From Candidatus Burarchaeum australiense (GTDB lineage Archaea; Micrarchaeota; Micrarchaeia; Burarchaeales; Burarchaeaceae), in the NCBI GenBank assembly GCA_902386535.1, contig CABMJK010000058.1, positions 1 to 38,332 of the forward strand: a DNA stretch of 38,332 nucleotides, in the 5' to 3' direction. The position numbers and the translations under genes were made by a program. Numbering within the stretch: position 1 is the first letter of the stretch; each line of letters begins with the position of its first letter. A model generated the notes under the pieces. The model did no database searches. It saw nothing but the letters and a program-made list of their open reading frames with translations, and had not been told where the DNA came from. Positions 16,697 through 24,142 of this stretch are shown here, piece by piece.

Positions 16697-18211
16697 ATGC
16701 CAGATCCCATAGACCCTTCCAAAGGGCCGCAAAAACTCGTGAAACATACTGCGCCTACGGGCGGAACTGGGCCGAGGAAGCGAGAGGCAGGTTCGAAAGA
16801 CCGGAGGCCCGCTGTTAGCATATTCGGGGCAGCCAAGGCAGTCACGGAGCAAGGCGGAAAAATAGATGCCCAGAGCGCGGAGATTCGGGACCTTTGGGAG
16901 GAAATTGGGAAACTGATTGAAGGAAGAGATAGCGACCTTGCGGAGATTGGCAAGCTCCGGCAGGAACTGCGAAATACCAATTGCAGGATTGATGAGCAGA
17001 CGGAAGCGATGGAGGGATTGCAGGCATGGAATATGGAATTGACTGGCAGGCTGGAGACTGCCGAAGCGACTGTTTCTGTGCAGAATGGATGGATATCCGG
17101 CCTGACCGAACAGAATACCGAGTTAAGGGAAGAACTAGCGGGCACTACGGCCATTGCCGGGAGCCTGCAGGGACGCATGGATGCCCTGGAAGCGTTACGA
17201 GTGAACGTTCTTTTGCTTGAGCAGACCCTGGCAGGAATAGGCCCTAGGGTCGTAGGATTGGAAAGCCTTGTGGGCCCGGTCATCGGCCTGAGGACGGGAT
17301 TGACGAATCTGAAGAATACGCTTGAGAAACAAGAAGCTGCGGCAGAGGCAGGGGAAGGCAAGGTGACGGGACGAGAAGGCCAGCAGAAGCCCGAAGACTA
17401 TGCGTCAAAGGAAAGGCTCGAGGCGTTCATAGGCAAGCTCAACGAGACCATAACTTACATGAACGAAAGCATTATGCCCCTCCTGAAGAGCCTTGAGGCC
17501 GACAGGGCAGTGCTGCTGACGGGTAATGGCGAGGCAGGTAAAGGAGAATCGGTTCTGAAGCGCGCCGCCGAACTATTCGCTGCCGAGCTGACGGCATGGA
17601 GGGAAGGCGTAGATGCAGAGGTGAAGGGAGTCGTGGCGAGGATGAAAGGGATTGACCAGAGGAATAGCGAGAGAAATGAGGAGTTTGGCATCATCATAAA
17701 GTCGGTCAAGGCCCTGCTGGAACAAAACTTGACAATGGTTCAGGAGATGATTGAGACGTTCCTTTCCGCAAAGGAAGGGGCGGAGCAATCGCAGGCAGGG
17801 CTTGAAAAGCTTCAAGATGCACTAGGTAGGGCAGTTTTGGCAGTTCAGGGAATGGAGGTTGGAAGCGCGCAGCACGCCGAGACCAAAGAGGCGCGCGCCC
17901 TCAGCGAAAAGGAAGCCGCGGCCCTCGACGGGGTCGAAGAGAGGTACGTTAAGGCAGCGCTGAGGCTGGAGCTCATGGACGAGGGTGAGGCCCGGGCCGC
18001 GGCCAAGATTGCCCGGCAATTTTTGGAAGACATAATAACTGGGAAAAAGAGCCCGGAAGCGGCTGCAAAAAACGCCATGGCCGTGCTTCTGGGACCTGAG
18101 AAGACGCGGTCCGAGTCTGCCGGGGCGCTCTCCGCTCTAATCGCAGCCTATGCGAAAGGAGACATGACTTCCGAACAGTTTGTGGAAGGCATAGCTACCA
18201 AGGTCTTCTAG
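16697..18211 (+). CDS. Long coiled-coil protein, unrecognised
   Basis: 504 residues, soluble, with no signal peptide or membrane segment. Residues 1-50 are Pro/Gly/Lys-rich. Residues ~55-215 show heptad-like coiled coil (IDAQSAEIRDLWEEIGKLIEG, IGKLRQELRNT, LTEQNTELREELAGT), then a second helical region at ~225-400 (LEAFIGKLNETITYMNESIMPLLKSLEADR; VKALLEQNLTMVQEMIETFL). A helical C-domain follows (~410-504), ending in LSALIAAYAKGDMTSEQFVEGIATKVF. The start at 16697 was chosen because the in-frame ATG at 16640 overlaps the promoter. It shares its promoter core with the upstream membrane gene. Scaffold or tether functions are typical for such architecture, but no partner can be named. Confidence 0.8.
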   Translation: MPDPIDPSKGPQKLVKHTAPTGGTGPRKREAGSKDRRPAVSIFGAAKAVTEQGGKIDAQSAEIRDLWEEIGKLIEGRDSDLAEIGKLRQELRNTNCRIDEQTEAMEGLQAWNMELTGRLETAEATVSVQNGWISGLTEQNTELREELAGTTAIAGSLQGRMDALEALRVNVLLLEQTLAGIGPRVVGLESLVGPVIGLRTGLTNLKNTLEKQEAAAEAGEGKVTGREGQQKPEDYASKERLEAFIGKLNETITYMNESIMPLLKSLEADRAVLLTGNGEAGKGESVLKRAAELFAAELTAWREGVDAEVKGVVARMKGIDQRNSERNEEFGIIIKSVKALLEQNLTMVQEMIETFLSAKEGAEQSQAGLEKLQDALGRAVLAVQGMEVGSAQHAETKEARALSEKEAAALDGVEERYVKAALRLELMDEGEARAAAKIARQFLEDIITGKKSPEAAAKNAMAVLLGPEKTRSESAGALSALIAAYAKGDMTSEQFVEGIATKVF

Positions 18212-18278
18212 GCAGGCCTGGAACCGCCAAGGCACCTATTTTTAATATCCCTTCCCCCTAAGTCCTCTGGCGATAGCA

Positions 18279-18518
18279 ATGGCGCAGAAGGGCAAGGACC
18301 CGGAAATGAAAACGGCCATAGAGGAGCTCAGGAAGTTCTACGAGGCCAAGCGCGAGGAGATAAAGGAGAGGCATACGCGGGTCGTGGTCACGCCGGGCTC
18401 CAAGGTCGACCAGGCTGTGCAGGACTACGAGCGGCGCGAAAGGGTGGCCAAGGACATCGGCAAGGACAAGATAAAGAAGACGGAGGAAGGGGACGAGACG
18501 GGAGAGAAAAGCCAATAG
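18279..18518 (+). CDS. Small charged helical protein, unrecognised
   Basis: 79 residues, about half charged: one long predicted helix (EMKTAIEELRKFYEAKREEIKERH), a short strand (RVVVTPGS) and a second helix with a Lys/Glu tail. A TATA-like TATTTTTAATATC centred near 18243 lies about 36 bases upstream, so the gene has its own promoter and a ~10-base leader. It uses the GC-rich third positions typical of the housekeeping genes here, unlike the preceding block, which favours a real gene. Function unknown. Confidence 0.65.
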   Translation: MAQKGKDPEMKTAIEELRKFYEAKREEIKERHTRVVVTPGSKVDQAVQDYERRERVAKDIGKDKIKKTEEGDETGEKSQ

Positions 18519-18608
18519 GAGGGCGGGAGCGAGGAGGCGGAGAGGCATTAACCAAAACCCAGAGCACGGGCGGGAGACGTTAAGTATTTAAATATTACTT
18601 TCCAGAAC

Positions 18609-18624
18609 AGTTCTATATCGAACT
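18609..18624. promoter_or_regulatory. Palindromic operator candidate before padR
   Basis: AGTTCTATATCGAACT has 5-bp inverted arms (AGTTC/GAACT) around a 6-bp spacer. It lies between the TATA element (GTATTTAAATATTAC near 18585-18597) and the ATG at 18639, over the expected transcription start near 18617. A repressor bound here would block initiation, fitting PadR autoregulation. Confidence 0.6.
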
Positions 18625-18638
18625 ATTGGGCGAACGGC

Positions 18639-19112
18639 ATGGAGGATGAACACAAACTGGAGAAGATAGGCTTCAGGAGCCTGCTGAGGGCCTACCTGCT
18701 CAAGAGCTTCGGGGAAGGCAGGAAGTCGGGCTACGACATCCTGCGCGAGATACGGGTGAAATCGGGCGGCAAGTGGAAGCCCAGCAAGGGCGCCGTCTAC
18801 CCCCTCATAACCGAAAGCGAGCGGCGGGGCCTTATAAGGGTCGTCGAGACTGGCGCGCGGGGCGTGAAGCGATACGCGCTTACGCCGGCGGGCAGGAAGG
18901 CGCTGCTGCACTTCAAGGAGCATGCCAGGCACCTGGGCGAGCAGTACAGGGCCATGGGCAGCGTGATGGGCAACGTGTTCGGCGGCTTTGACCCCGAACT
19001 CCACGACCTGATGGTGAAGGCGAGGTTGCTCATGCTGGCGAAGGGCGGGTGCTCGCACGCCGCGATAAAGAAGATTATGAAGAGGACCGTGGAGGAGTTG
19101 GAGAATGTTTAG
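18639..19112 (+). CDS. PadR-family transcriptional regulator
   Basis: 157 residues. The winged helix occupies residues ~12-90: LRAYLLKSFGEGRKSGYDILREI (helices 1-2), then GKWKPSKGAVYPLITESERRGLIRVVETGARGVKRYALTPAGRKAL, the PadR signature with the S-x-G-x-x-Y-P-x-L recognition-helix pattern and the wing. The C-terminal helices would form the dimerisation region. PadR proteins usually repress adjacent membrane or efflux genes and respond to small ligands. It is the first gene of a same-strand cluster with ABC transporter components (51-bp gap to the ATPase) and has a palindrome over its own promoter. Confidence 0.93.
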   Translation: MEDEHKLEKIGFRSLLRAYLLKSFGEGRKSGYDILREIRVKSGGKWKPSKGAVYPLITESERRGLIRVVETGARGVKRYALTPAGRKALLHFKEHARHLGEQYRAMGSVMGNVFGGFDPELHDLMVKARLLMLAKGGCSHAAIKKIMKRTVEELENV

Positions 19113-19163
19113 AAGTCAGGCGGACATGACAGAAAAGCCAGATTGCGAGCATAGGGTGTTGTG

Positions 19164-19925
19164 ATGGTTTCAAAACAGGCGCCGAATGCCGTGCAGGCTG
19201 CTGCGGAAGGGCACGAGCACACGCACGGGGCGAGGCAGAGGAAAGTCGTGATGGAAGTCAAGGGCATCACGAAAACCTACCAGATGGGCAGCTACCAGCT
19301 CCAGGTGCTCAGGGGCGTGGACCTCACCTTTGACGACGATGATTTCTTCGCGATCATGGGGCCGTCGGGAAGCGGCAAGAGCACGCTGCTCCACCTGCTC
19401 GGCCTGCTGGACGTGCCCACCTCGGGCAGCGTGAAGATAGACGGCAGGGAGGCGAGCAAGCTGAGCGAGGACGAGCTAGCGCGCCTGCGGGGCGAGAAGA
19501 TTGGCTTCGTGTTCCAGTTCTTCCACCTCATACCCACGCTCTCGGCCACCGAGAACGTGCAGCTGCCCATGATTTTCCTTGGAGTGCCTGAGGAGGAGAG
19601 GAGGAAAAGGGCCAGCGAGCTGCTCACCATGGTCGGCTTGGGCAGCAGGATGGAGCACAAGCCCAGCGAGCTGTCGGGAGGGGAGAGGCAGAGGGTGGCG
19701 ATTGCGCGCGCGCTGGCGAACAGGCCCACGATGCTGCTCGCCGACGAGCCCACGGGCAACCTGGACTCCAAGAGCGGCGCCGAGATAATGAAGCTCTTCA
19801 TCGACCTCCACGAGAAGAAGCACATCACCATGATAATGGTCACGCACGATCCGAACATCGCGAAGTATGCGCACAAGATAATCAGGATAAAAGACGGCGT
19901 GATCCAGAGCATAGACAAGACGTGA
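19164..19925 (+). CDS. ABC transporter ATP-binding protein (MacB/LolD/FtsE type)
   Basis: 253 residues, cytosolic nucleotide-binding subunit. Walker A GPSGSGKST near residue 74, Q-loop FVFQFFHLIPTLSATENVQLP, signature LSGGERQRVAIARALANRP, Walker B MLLADEPTGNLDSKSG and switch His in MIMVTHD are all intact. The NLDS continuation and the ENV-x-LPM region place it in the MacB/LolD/FtsE group that works with FtsX-like permeases. A His-rich N-terminal extension of ~25 residues (HEHTHGARQRK) is unusual. I chose ATG 19164, with AGGGTG upstream, over GTG 19161. It is expected to energise the two permeases encoded downstream. Confidence 0.95.
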   Translation: MVSKQAPNAVQAAAEGHEHTHGARQRKVVMEVKGITKTYQMGSYQLQVLRGVDLTFDDDDFFAIMGPSGSGKSTLLHLLGLLDVPTSGSVKIDGREASKLSEDELARLRGEKIGFVFQFFHLIPTLSATENVQLPMIFLGVPEEERRKRASELLTMVGLGSRMEHKPSELSGGERQRVAIARALANRPTMLLADEPTGNLDSKSGAEIMKLFIDLHEKKHITMIMVTHDPNIAKYAHKIIRIKDGVIQSIDKT

Positions 19926-20032
19926 AAAACAGGACTGCGCGGGAAAGGCGTGAAAAAGAGACGTATGCGAGAGAAGACGCGAAAATCAGACGAATGAAAC
20001 AGCGAGTGGCGTTAACTTGTGAGGTGATGGGG

Positions 20033-21610
20033 ATGAACGGGAATTGGATTTTCGGGATTGCGGTGGTAATGCTTTTGATGAACGTGGCCTGGGCGGACAT
20101 AACGTTTACGTCCTCCACGGTCACGCCTTCCACGCTGAGGCCGGGCGTGAGCGGAACCGCCAGCTTCGTCGTGACGAATACGGGCACGACGAGCATCACC
20201 GGGCTGTCGTTCGACATCAGCGGTTACGGTTTTGACCTGGCGCAGAAGCAGATAGTCATCGGCGACATCGGGGCGGGCGGAAGCACGCAGGTGACCGTGC
20301 CCTTCAAGATTCGGAGCGACATACCAGCGGGCATCTACACCCTGCAGGCCAGCACGCTGCTCTCGCTGAGCACGGGCGGCACGGCAACGAGCACCGTGGC
20401 GCGCACGTTCACCATCCCCGTGACCGTGAGCAACCCGGCGAATTTCGACGTGGTCTCGAGCACCAACGTTTCGACGATAGGGCTTGGCGACAGCGTAAAG
20501 GTGCACCTGATAATCACCAACACAGGCGGAACGGCGAGCAACGTGAGGCTTAGCGCGAACTCGTCCAACTTCCTCATAAAGGATGCCTCGCAGATCGTGC
20601 TGGGCGACATAGCTGCGGGCGAGAGGGTTGAGGCGGATGTCACGTTCGTTAGCTCATCCTCGCTCACGGGCGGAACCTATTCCATTCCGGTAAAGATAAC
20701 CTACGAGGATGCGCTAGGAACGACGAACAGCGATGGGGCGGCACTCGGGCCCGTGAGGGTCATGGATACTGGCGTTGACTTCATGCTCAGCGCAACCACG
20801 GGCGGCGACGTGCATCCCGGCGACAGGTTCCCGCTCAGGCTCGTGCTGGACAACAGCGGGACCGGAGTAGCTTACTCCTCGGCGCTATCTGTCAAGGGCG
20901 CGAGTACGAGCTCCGGCTACTTCACGGTTGTGGGAAGCGCGGACCAGGAGATTGGCGACTTTGCGGCAGGAGACCGCAAGGTCGTGAATTACGACGTGGG
21001 CGTGGACGGCGCCACGCCGCCGGGCTATTACGCGCTGAACGTGACGCTCGAGTACGTGAGCGAGCAGGGCCAGTCCCTGAAGCTGAGCAAGCAGCTCGGC
21101 ATCGAGGTGGTCGGCAGGTATGACGTATCGGTCATAGGCGAAACCTCGCCGAAGCCGGTGGTGGCGGGCAGGGTTTACTCGCTCTCGCTCCAGGTGTCCA
21201 ACACGGGCACGGGAGACCTGAAGGCAGTGAGCGCCGAACTGCTCTCGAACGACCAGATACAGCTGATAGGCACGCCCTACGGCTTCATTGGCGAGCTCAA
21301 GGACGGCGATTACAGCAGCGCGCAGTACGACATCTACGTGAAGCCCGGCCTCGCTCCAGGCAGGTACCCGCTCAAGGTTAATGTCAGCTTCTTCGACGCC
21401 TACAACAGGGAGCACGACGTGATGAAGCTCGCCTACGTGGACATAGTTTCGCCCGACATCGCGGCGCTGGCGAGCGGGGCGGCCAGCGGGCCTTCCGGAA
21501 CCACGATCCTCATAAGCCTCATAGTGTTGGCCATTGCGGCATGGTATGCCAACAAGAAAGGCTGGCTCGAGGGCGTGAAGGCAAGGCTGCACATGGGCAA
21601 GAAGAAGTAG
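20033..21610 (+). CDS. Secreted, C-terminally anchored repeat protein (COG1361/NEW3-like)
   Basis: 525 residues. A signal peptide (IFGIAVVMLLMNVAWA, cut near residue 20) is followed by four or five Ig-like/CARDB-type units of ~100 residues, recurring as LRPGVSGTASFVVTNTGTTSI, GLGDSVKVHLIITNTGG, HPGDRFPLRLVLDNSGT and VAGRVYSLSLQVSNTGT. The C-terminus has one membrane helix (TILISLIVLAIAAWYA) and a basic tail (HMGKKK). Such archaeal proteins are displayed outside the cytoplasmic membrane and often accompany MacB-like permeases, perhaps as the extracellular adaptor. I chose ATG 20033 because of its GGTGAT site and the signal peptide; the frame extends to 19922 without other support. The gap to the ATPase contains no obvious promoter. 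Confidence 0.88.
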   Translation: MNGNWIFGIAVVMLLMNVAWADITFTSSTVTPSTLRPGVSGTASFVVTNTGTTSITGLSFDISGYGFDLAQKQIVIGDIGAGGSTQVTVPFKIRSDIPAGIYTLQASTLLSLSTGGTATSTVARTFTIPVTVSNPANFDVVSSTNVSTIGLGDSVKVHLIITNTGGTASNVRLSANSSNFLIKDASQIVLGDIAAGERVEADVTFVSSSSLTGGTYSIPVKITYEDALGTTNSDGAALGPVRVMDTGVDFMLSATTGGDVHPGDRFPLRLVLDNSGTGVAYSSALSVKGASTSSGYFTVVGSADQEIGDFAAGDRKVVNYDVGVDGATPPGYYALNVTLEYVSEQGQSLKLSKQLGIEVVGRYDVSVIGETSPKPVVAGRVYSLSLQVSNTGTGDLKAVSAELLSNDQIQLIGTPYGFIGELKDGDYSSAQYDIYVKPGLAPGRYPLKVNVSFFDAYNREHDVMKLAYVDIVSPDIAALASGAASGPSGTTILISLIVLAIAAWYANKKGWLEGVKARLHMGKKK

Positions 21611-21698
21611 TGTCTGACCCCGGAGGCAGGGGCATCGGGAAAACGCGGGTGCCTGGCGGAGGACAGCTAGCGGATAGCTGGCCAAGTTGGTGTTTGCA

Positions 21699-22907
21699 AT
21701 GCACAAAGACATACTGAGGTATGTGCTCGAAAGCCTCAGCAACCAGAAGCTGCGCAGCTGGCTCACCATCCTGGGCATAGTCATAGGCATAACTGCCATC
21801 ATCACCCTGATAGCCATAGGGCAGGGCCTGGACGCGAGCATAAGGAAGGAGCTCAGCGCCTTTGGCCCAAACACCATCATAGTCACGCCCAAGATAAATG
21901 TCGGGCTGAGCAGCGCACCCACGCGCTCGGGCATCCTGACCCTGAATGACGCCGAGGAAGTCAGGCGCACGCCCGGCATCGACCCTTCCTCCGTCACGTA
22001 TACCGTGGGCGGGCTCATGACCGTGAAATACAAGGACAAGAACGTCAGCACCACGGTGGTGGGCGTCGAGACCAACACGTTCCAGAACAGCGTAATCGGA
22101 GACCTTACGCAGATAGAGAGCGGCAGGAAGCTCAAGGCGGGCGACTCGAAAGTCGTGCTTCTTTCGCATGACCCGGCCTACAACCTGTTCAAGGAAAAGG
22201 TGAACCTTGGCGCCGTGGTCAGGATAGGCGACGAGGACTTCCGGGTCGTGGGCATTTTGAAGAGCCGGGGAGGCTCGACGAGCGGGGGCGACACGCAGAT
22301 TTACATACCGTCGGATGATGCGCGCCGGCTGCTGGGCGACAGCGTGGGGCCGCGGCAGATTTCCAGCGTGTGGGCGCGCACGCTTGAGGGGCAGAACACG
22401 GATGAAGTGGCCAAGAGGCTCGAGCAGAGGCTGATGATGAAGAGGAAGGTGAAGCCCGACAAGCTCGACTTCTCCATCATGACAATGGACTCGATACAGC
22501 AGCAGATAGGCGCTATTACGGGCATGCTGACCGCGTTCCTCGGAGGAATAGCGGCCATCTCGCTTGTGGTGGGCGCCGTGGGCGTTGCGAACACGATGTT
22601 CATGAGCGTGATGGAGCGCACGCGCGAGATCGGCACGCTGAAGGCCATAGGCGCGAAGAGGAGCACGATAATGGAAATATTCATACTCGAGTCTGCGCTC
22701 ATGGGGGCGATAGGCGGAGTCATCGGGCTCGTGGTTGCACTCATAGTTTCGTTCGTGCTGAACGCGCTGGGGGCGCCCAGCGAGATAACGCTCGAACTTG
22801 CCGGCTTCGGGCTCCTTTTCGCGGTTCTCATCGGCGCCGTTTCCGGCTATTTCCCTGCAAAAAGGGCAGCGGACCTGCAGGCTGTCGAGGCGTTGAGATA
22901 TGAGTGA
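21699..22907 (+). CDS. MacB/FtsX-like ABC permease, first of a tandem pair
   Basis: 402 residues. Classic MacB permease topology: N-terminal membrane helix (SWLTILGIVIGITAIITLIAIG), a ~230-residue extracellular domain (LSAFGPNTIIVTPKIN onward) and three C-terminal helices. The MacB_PCD core and FtsX domain are intact, including NTMFMSVMERTREIGTLKAIGAKRSTIMEIF. These transporters transmit force across the membrane to expel peptides, drugs or lipoproteins rather than moving substrate through a pore. The ATG at 21699 was chosen because GGTG lies upstream. The start of the second permease overlaps this gene's end by eight bases, so the pair is coupled and may form a heterodimer with two copies of the upstream ATPase. 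Confidence 0.93.
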   Translation: MHKDILRYVLESLSNQKLRSWLTILGIVIGITAIITLIAIGQGLDASIRKELSAFGPNTIIVTPKINVGLSSAPTRSGILTLNDAEEVRRTPGIDPSSVTYTVGGLMTVKYKDKNVSTTVVGVETNTFQNSVIGDLTQIESGRKLKAGDSKVVLLSHDPAYNLFKEKVNLGAVVRIGDEDFRVVGILKSRGGSTSGGDTQIYIPSDDARRLLGDSVGPRQISSVWARTLEGQNTDEVAKRLEQRLMMKRKVKPDKLDFSIMTMDSIQQQIGAITGMLTAFLGGIAAISLVVGAVGVANTMFMSVMERTREIGTLKAIGAKRSTIMEIFILESALMGAIGGVIGLVVALIVSFVLNALGAPSEITLELAGFGLLFAVLIGAVSGYFPAKRAADLQAVEALRYE

Positions 22908-24129
22908 AATCAATGTCGACGAGCACCGGGATTTGCTCCTCTACGTGCTGGCCAATCTGAAGAACAGGCAGCTGCGCAGCTGGCTCACCATCCTGGGCAT
23001 AGTCATAGGCATAACGGCCATCGTGACGCTCATATCCGTGGCACAGGGGCTGGATGACGCAGTGAAGAAGGAGCTTGCCGCGTTCGGCGCGGACAGCATC
23101 ATCGTGACCCCGAGCATAAACCTGGGCCTGGGCGGCTCACCCGGACTGTCGGGCAGCCTTGACACCAATGACCTGCAGGTAGTGAAAAGGACGCCGGGCG
23201 TGGACCCGGCCAGGATTTCGAGCGTGCTTGCCGCCAGCGTGACCCTTGGCTACAAGGACGTGAACATAAGCACCATGGTCAGCGGAGTCGATACGGACAC
23301 GTTCAGCAAGGCTGTTGAAGGATTGGTGGTGGTTGACCAGGGCCGGATGCTGAAGCCTGGAGACTCCCACGTGCTTGTCGTGGGCAGCGCGATCGCAAAG
23401 GAGACTTTCGGGGAAAAGGTGGGGCTGAATACCGGCATAGACATTGCGGGCGAGAAATACCGCATAATAGGGATATTGAAGGCCTCGGGCAGCGCGCTGG
23501 GCGGGGGCTATGATTCCGACATCTACATGCCCATAGACAATGCGCGCGACATCCTGGGCCCGAGCGTGGGCCCGAAGGAAATCACTGCCATAGAGGCCAG
23601 GACCCTGAACGGCGCGGACACCGAGGAGGTGGCGAAACGCGTGAACCAGAGGCTCCTGGTAAAGAGGAAGGTGACCGAGGATAACAAGGATTTCAGCGTG
23701 ATGACTTCGAAGTCCATAATGGACCAGGTGGGAGCGATTACCGGGCTGCTTGCCACCTTCCTGGGAGGGGTGGCGGCCATTTCACTGCTGGTGGGAGGCG
23801 TCGGAATCGCGAACACGATGTTCATGAGCGTGATGGAGCGCACGCGCGAGATTGGAATCCTGAAGGCCGTGGGGGCGAGGAAAAACACGATAATGGAAGT
23901 GTTCATCATAGAGTCGGGCATAATAGGGCTGGGGGGAGGGGCGATAGGCATCGCGCTCGGCTTCCTCATCTCAGCTGGCATGGGAGCAGTGGGCGTGCCG
24001 AGCAAGATTACCCCGGAACTGGCAGGATTTGCAGTGCTCTTCTCCGTGGGCATCGGCATGCTCGCGGGCTATTTCCCGGCGAAAAGGGCTGCTGAACTGC
24101 AGGCCGTCGATGCGCTGAGGCAGGAGTAA
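22900..24129 (+). CDS. MacB/FtsX-like ABC permease, second of a tandem pair
   Basis: 409 residues, paralogous to the preceding gene along its whole length: SWLTILGIVIGITAIVTLISVAQG helix, extracellular domain with AFGADSIIVTPSINLGLGG, and three terminal helices with NTMFMSVMERTREIGILKAVGARKNTIMEVF. The extracellular regions have diverged much more than the two conserved membrane-proximal blocks, where DNA stays identical for 44-45 bases. This suggests division of labour in substrate contact with a shared coupling interface to the ATPase. It is the last gene of the operon, 13 bases from a convergent gene end. Confidence 0.93.
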   Translation: MSEINVDEHRDLLLYVLANLKNRQLRSWLTILGIVIGITAIVTLISVAQGLDDAVKKELAAFGADSIIVTPSINLGLGGSPGLSGSLDTNDLQVVKRTPGVDPARISSVLAASVTLGYKDVNISTMVSGVDTDTFSKAVEGLVVVDQGRMLKPGDSHVLVVGSAIAKETFGEKVGLNTGIDIAGEKYRIIGILKASGSALGGGYDSDIYMPIDNARDILGPSVGPKEITAIEARTLNGADTEEVAKRVNQRLLVKRKVTEDNKDFSVMTSKSIMDQVGAITGLLATFLGGVAAISLLVGGVGIANTMFMSVMERTREIGILKAVGARKNTIMEVFIIESGIIGLGGGAIGIALGFLISAGMGAVGVPSKITPELAGFAVLFSVGIGMLAGYFPAKRAAELQAVDALRQE

Positions 24130-24142
24130 ATGAACGGTGGGC

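Noticed and set aside
21664-21680. CAGCTA/TAGCTG inverted repeat (5-base loop) before the first permease
   Set aside because: Short and isolated. It could form a small hairpin ahead of the ribosome binding site, but nothing else supports a regulatory role.
21519-22913. Long open frame (464 codons) on the minus strand opposite the first permease
   Set aside because: It is rich in Arg, His, Ala and Gln, lacks any family pattern, and is explained by GC-biased third positions of the permease gene on the plus strand.
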